Source: Trichaptum fuscoviolaceum
Lineage: Eukaryota > Basidiomycota > Agaricomycetes > Hymenochaetales > Trichaptaceae
Direction of reading: 5' to 3'
Length of the DNA stretch: 64,000 bases
Assembly: GCA_910574455.1 (NCBI GenBank)
Contig: CAJSYZ010000002.1
Location: 5,047,671 to 5,111,670, forward strand
Shown: in pieces, positions 58,971-64,000 of the stretch
How positions within the stretch are numbered: position 1 is the stretch's first letter
Layout of the letters: each line of letters starts with the position of its first letter
Notes under the pieces: generated by a model
Seen by the model: the letters and a program-made list of their open reading frames with translations, nothing else
The model's database searches: none
Told to the model about the DNA's origin: nothing
Position numbers and translations under genes: made by a program

Positions 58971-61900
58971 TTATCGTTGTCTACTTTCGTACAATGTTTC
59001 ATGCATGTGCATGTCAGCAAATCGGTTAACATAGAATCTATCATAAAAATCCAGGGACTCCTCAGGTGTCAATGACTTTGGAGGACATTCATCACCCTTC
59101 GGAACCCCCAGGAGGTGGGCTAAACGGAGGATGTCCCCTACATCTATCACAGATAGCTTCGGAACCTTGCACTCGCGGTGATAGCGACATCTGCCACTGA
59201 CATCCACCTCCAGTACAGCATTCGACACAGGTGGTAGAGCTCTCTAACTCATACTCCGGTTCGACTATCCACATTCTTGTTTTCAGGTCGGGTGAATCTC
59301 CAACACGCTTGAAAAATTGGACGAGAGCGCAGTCCTGATGTTCTTCTTTAGCGGTGAAGGAAAAAAGAAGCATAACCCGGGCAACTCTCATTCCTGCAAA
59401 CCCCTTTTTGCAGGAGCTAACTCGAACAAGGACTGTATCACGTCTTGCTTTTCCGCGCCAAGAGGGATTGGACCTGATCGCCTCCCTCATTGCTTGTTCT
59501 ATAGGGATCGATTCGCCATGGTAGGCAAAGAAAGCGGTGGCTGAATGGAATATTGAAAAGTCATTGCTCGTGTCCAATTCAACTGCTGGTTGGGCTCTAC
59601 CAGAGGAGCCCCTTGAGTTGGAGGTGTGATTCTCGTACTTGTTGAATAAGTATTCTTTAATGAGCTGTCGGAGCTGTCGGAGCTCTGGATGACCTTTTAT
59701 CGCCGCAAGCGCGTTGAGCTGTTTAGGATACACCTTACTGGACTCTGCAAGGATGACAACAAAGAAGTCAGATGTGTAACACCAAAAGCATGGGTTACCA
59801 AGTAATACCCACGTTGCTTCGAAGCCATTAAGATCAAGCTCAAAGGGTCATTTCTGCCACCCAAGCGGATCTGGCGTTCAGCATGTAGTATGTCATGAAC
59901 CGCAAGATGCTGTGGCCCATGCACTAAGCTTTCAAGTTCGGGATCTTCCAGGTCTGCAATTTCGTTGAGTTCGTTATTGCCCACAATGTCATCGAAGAAG
60001 TCCTCTGTATCATCAGCTGCACCAGCTTCGGGTGTATCATGATGTTGCATCTGCTCCTCAGGCTTCCGAATTTGGGTCCTCTCAGCGTCATCTGCCAGTG
60101 TCTTCGACCCTGACATATTCTTGCGCAGAACATCTTGCAAAGCTCTCCATGAAGCCTCAGCCAACGGACTTTCCAGCATTCCACGCCTCTTGAAGTCTGC
60201 CCTCGATGCAATAAGTTTACTGAGACGTTGGTTTGCTGTGATCATCTGACCCAAAGGATCATTTCTGTTTGAGCGTCGCCATGTTTCCTTGACCGCGTAA
60301 ATGTGTTTATTCTCTGTGATCGATGAGCACAGCCCGCTTGGTGCAGCGAAGAGAGGGATCATTGTAGGATAGTGAATCATGGCATGCTGTCGTGGAAGTG
60401 AGAAGTTATCCCGGATGCCCTTAGCTATGAATATTTTGCGATATTGATGATAGTGATCCAGAGAGGCTTTAATCTGATCAAGAGTTGAGGCTGTAATCGT
60501 GTACCGACGCACAAGGTAACAGAAGTCCAGAAATGCACTCAATGCGTGAACTATATCATCATGTACAATGCCCACAATAGCCGGAAGATACACCTAAGCG
60601 GATTGCATCAGATATCAGCAAACCACTGCCTCAAACAAGATCATGATGAAAATACCACATACTTTCATAAGTGCCTTTGAATCATTACCTGTCCATTGCT
60701 TGAAGCCTCGACCTTCGGGAAATCTGCGAAGTCCGGGAAAAGGAGCAGCAACTCTGATTCTACGTGAAAGTTAGCAATGGTATTTGCATTAAACGACTTG
60801 TAAGGGAATAGTACCTTTTATCCACAATATCCAGCTCTGTCGTGGTCATGCTCTGGCAAATCCACTCGACAAGATGATCCTTGAACACGCCTTTGATGAT
60901 TTGGTGCAGTAAGTCTGGAGAAATGAGATCGCATATATCTGCACGCGGAAAATCATTGGTGAAGGGCTACGGGACATAGTTCAAGTTGCGGTAAGTGCAT
61001 CTAATGGACAACTTGAAGTTGGAACACATACGACGATATCTTGGTGGAACCCATACTCCTTACGAATTGTGGCTCTACTTATGCTATTGTCATCCACCTG
61101 TTCTATCAATCGTTCGTGCAGCTCTTTTGTTCGAGGATTTGTAACAAATTCCGGATTATCTAGGTTCTTGTGAGGTGCTGTACATCTATATAGTAGCCGC
61201 ATTAAGCCATTTCCTCGAACTCAAGTCGGATGTGATTTTTGGAAAGGACAATACTTACTTGCAGCACCATCCAGTGCATATTGCGCATAGACTCACCTGT
61301 TCCGGATAATCGGCTATATACGAGCCGAGTGCGAGAACCGACCTACGCAAGTGACCATCAGGGCACCGGAGAATGGTTTGTTCATTGTTTATGGACATTG
61401 CTGTCTTCAGTGGACTCAAGATTCTTGATATAGATGAATGAAAGATTTGATGTCTAAAGCGACGGAAGTCATCTGACTTTTCGTACTGCCGTTCAGCTGC
61501 AAAGCATCAGAACACAAATGAATAGCTCAGTTTTTGACACACACTCTTTGGTATTGCTAGAAATGCTACGAGCTGGACTGTATTCAGCTTTTGGGACCGC
61601 CGGGCCTTGTTAGATACATTTCCTATTGAGAGATATAACGGATAATATTCGTTGTTGCCAGTTCCAACGGAGACTGTTGTCTTGTCGCTCCCTAAGATGA
61701 CCGGAACAAACATGGACCCATGAACAGCTTTATCTTCGGCGTAGATTTTGTTCTAAGTCAAGGATAATCAGTACACTTCATCCAACTTCGAATGCTGCAT
61801 GATTCATGACTTACAGCCTGTTCCCAAGCAAAATTTCCGGACATGTAGTTTCTGAAGACTCGTTCTTTGTTGTCATCAGAGTCCTCCTTCGGCTGATACT

Positions 61901-63805
61901 CACGAAACGGGACATAGTCGAATTCGCCTTCCAAAGCTGGATTATCCACCAAATTCCGGATCACTTCCAAAGGATTCCGATACCAAACATCATATTCTTT
62001 CCTCTTCCATGACTCGGTGTTCTCATTTGTCACCTTTTGGCCATTGTCGTCTGTGTAGAAGTTACTAAAGGATTTCCAAGACACATCACCGACTTTCGTA
62101 GCATCAATGACGTTATACATTTTTTGCGCGTCTCCATTGAGTAGCGTACTAGTTGAACCCAGATCTAAGTCATCGTCAGGCTCTGTCGCATCCAATTTGG
62201 AACATCCGCAAGATTTTACATTCTCCGCCGCCTGAATCAGCTGATAAGCCTTCATGATTCCCAGAAGCTTTGTTATGTTCCCAGCAGACATTTGCTCTTC
62301 TCGATAGAGAAAATCTGCGAGCTCAAAATCTGCTCGACACGAATAGGGAAACCAGTCATTTGACGCAGATTCGTTTCGCGGAGCGGGTGAGTCTTCATAT
62401 TCTAAGAAGTTCCCTTCTGTATCGCATGGAGTGGCTGCACAATGTTTGGTGTCAAAATGCTACAGTAAACCGGGAACAATTAATTTGGCGCGCACCATTC
62501 AAGTATCTGTGATACACCTTCAAGTTATCCTCACTCTCCTTATAATCTCCAATGTCGGAATCCAAGTCTTCAGAACGGCCACTGTCACTTCCGGTGACAG
62601 AATGGGACAGAGAATGAGGTCTGTCCAAATCTTGAAGCAGCTCGTCTCGGCCTATACTGAGCATCGAGATATCCTGTGTAAGCATGGAAATATCGTAATC
62701 GTAGGAGTCAGAGCCGCTCTCAGAATGACCCTCTGTTGGAAGTTCGGACGACCTCAGGAGAGCTCCAAGTTGAGGACTTGGAGCTCGTATGTGTTACGAC
62801 CGTCGGGAATTGTAGCGGGAAACAGTTTCGGGAAACTGGAATTCGCGACAGGAACCCGCGTTCGGGAATCTGGATTCGCGACTGGGAACGAGCGTGGGAA
62901 TTCAGGCGGGAAACGCGCGGGATTCTATCCAGGCGCGTCGCGGGATTCTCAAGGCCAGCTAGGACTCTTCACTGCTTTGAACGTCAAGTAAGCGGATCCC
63001 TAAGGAAGCACTCCACAAGTAAGTATTGCGCAACTAACTACACAGGAGAAAAGAGAGAGATCGCACCTAAGGAAGCACTCCACAAGAGGTCAAAAGTGAG
63101 GTGCTCCTTACGATGCCTACAGCTATTTATCTACTTCGTAAAGACTGTATAGTTAATCTACGCTAAGTGTCCTTGCACAATGCGCACCTATCTACTACAA
63201 ACGATACATGCTACGACCGCACTGCTAGGCATGTCTATCCCGTCTCTCCAGATGGCTACGGCCTGTCCGTGGACGTCAGCGTCCGGTCCGGGGCCGCGAC
63301 TAGCCAGACTAGGTATGCCAGACTGTTGCAGGTCGTCACCTTGAGGTACTAACGGATTAATGAGCGTATGTTGATAAGTGAATGTACGTGTGCCGTGGCG
63401 GGTCGTCGTAAATGAATGTGTGTATGCGTGCATGGTTGCCGGGACGGTGGTGCGGGATAAGTCACGTGAGTATGGGATCGTGCGATTCGGGAATGAGGTT
63501 TCGCGCGGGGAATCTAATGGCGGAATTCTCCCCGCGGGTTTGTCTGCTCATGTCGGGATCCTTGGCGGGAAAGTGCGGGAAATGAGAAAAGGAGCCCGGG
63601 ATCTCGACAGTATGGGTCGAATAGGTGACGATTCATATTCGTGACCACAGGCAGAAGAACTTGCCAAGAATGACGTCGGATGAGCTGAATATTCATGTCT
63701 TGCTCTTCCAGATTGACTCTTGAACGTCCTACTACAGCCGGGCAAGGTGCATCGAATAGTTGGTGGAAAATGAAAGGGATCGTGCTTTTTCCGTGTCGCT
63801 GGCAT
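58971..63805 (-). pseudogene. Plavaka-type DNA transposase gene, interrupted by a solo LTR
   Basis: Plavaka elements are DDE transposons of the KDZ-related group, abundant in Agaricomycetes. The gene starts at 63805 with a C2H2 finger (CTLPGCSRTFKSQSGRARH), typical of these proteins. The next part of exon 1 (to 62496) is in frame only if the solo LTR 62792-63609 and one target copy are ignored. Further exons include 61815-62434 (EQMSAGNITKLLGI), 61545-61752 (HGSMFVPVILGSDKTTVSV, with a catalytic Asp), 61259-61496 (RCPDGHLRRSVLALGSYIADY), 61032-61185, about 60838-60970 (DLLHQIIKGVFKDHLVEW), then 59762-60593 (RQHAMIHYPTMI) and the C-terminal part to 58971 (FYVNRFADMHMHE). A frame change lies near 59240. 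Both lesions suggest an inactive copy. Element termini were not identified. Confidence 0.82.
62792..63609 (-). mobile_element. Solo LTR of the chromovirus family
   Basis: This 818-bp sequence is the reverse complement of the chromovirus LTR with a handful of substitutions (for example an A/G change in the TGCGCAATGCG region and GAATCTAATGG for GAATCCAATGG). It is flanked by GTATG at 62787-62791 and 63610-63614, a 5-bp target duplication, so it derives from a separate insertion that later lost its interior by LTR-LTR recombination. It splits the first exon of the Plavaka transposase gene. Confidence 0.95.
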
Positions 63806-64000
63806 CAACTTGAATGTAACCTCAGTAGTAGTATACGTTGACAATTGGGACTCACAGCTGAGCCTCACTGGCACTGGCAGGCTGCTAGCACTGGCAGTGA
63901 CTCGGACTCGGAGTGCCACTGGCAGTGAACTTGAACCTGAGTTAAAATTAGTCATAGAGTAGTCACGGTAGTAGTGGGCGTAAATTTTCAACTTGTCTAA
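63806..64000. other. Window end with palindromic words
   Basis: Upstream of the Plavaka transposase start, 63845-63945 holds CACTGGCACTGGCAG and CACTGGCAGTG words like those at 55980-56830. This may be the element's 5' flank or subterminal region. No terminal inverted repeat could be identified because the window stops here. Confidence 0.4.

Overview
The window is nuclear DNA from a filamentous basidiomycete, most likely an Agaricomycete (mushroom-forming fungus). Genes carry many short GT-AG introns of roughly 47-70 nt. There is a complete Lys1-type saccharopine dehydrogenase, fungal-type genes such as an INO80 Ies1 homologue and a PDR drug pump, and a Plavaka-type DNA transposase, a family typical of Agaricomycetes. 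Gene models below were built by hand from splice sites that keep the reading frame and conserved motifs continuous. For most genes the exon lengths sum to an exact multiple of three.

0-24 kb is a dense housekeeping block: glycine decarboxylase GCV2 (-), an ARMH3/DUF1741 homologue (-), a C2H2 zinc-finger protein (-), a TMEM256/DUF423 membrane protein (-) divergent from a DUF1348 NTF2-like protein (+), a frame-broken INO80 subunit IES1 (+), a TauD-like dioxygenase (+), a proline/serine-rich hypothetical protein (-) and saccharopine dehydrogenase LYS1 (-).

24-38 kb is the most distinctive part. Three paralogues encode a protein with four predicted membrane segments, a SUR7/PalI (claudin-like) ectodomain signature and a C-terminal RING finger. 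Two are direct tandem copies. The third is inverted on the other side of a 31-exon PDR-type ABC transporter gene of 1464 codons. The arrangement suggests a lineage-specific family of plasma-membrane RING ubiquitin ligases next to a drug efflux pump.

38-43 kb holds a WRN-type 3'-5' exonuclease with its catalytic residues intact and a degraded BCS1-like AAA ATPase. From 43 to 51 kb a complete chromovirus (Ty3/gypsy LTR retrotransposon with a C-terminal chromodomain, 817-bp LTRs that read identical, 5-bp target duplication CTTCT) sits inside a 56-nt intron of a small host gene.

51-64 kb contains a frame-broken hypothetical gene, a coiled-coil fragment, a large unknown gene, a short-palindrome-rich intergenic tract, a membrane-protein gene, and a multi-exon Plavaka transposase gene that is itself split by a solo LTR of the same chromovirus family. 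Several otherwise coherent reading frames break by small indels, some at C runs. It is therefore unsettled whether these are decayed genes or consensus errors. No tRNA, rRNA or CRISPR was recognised.
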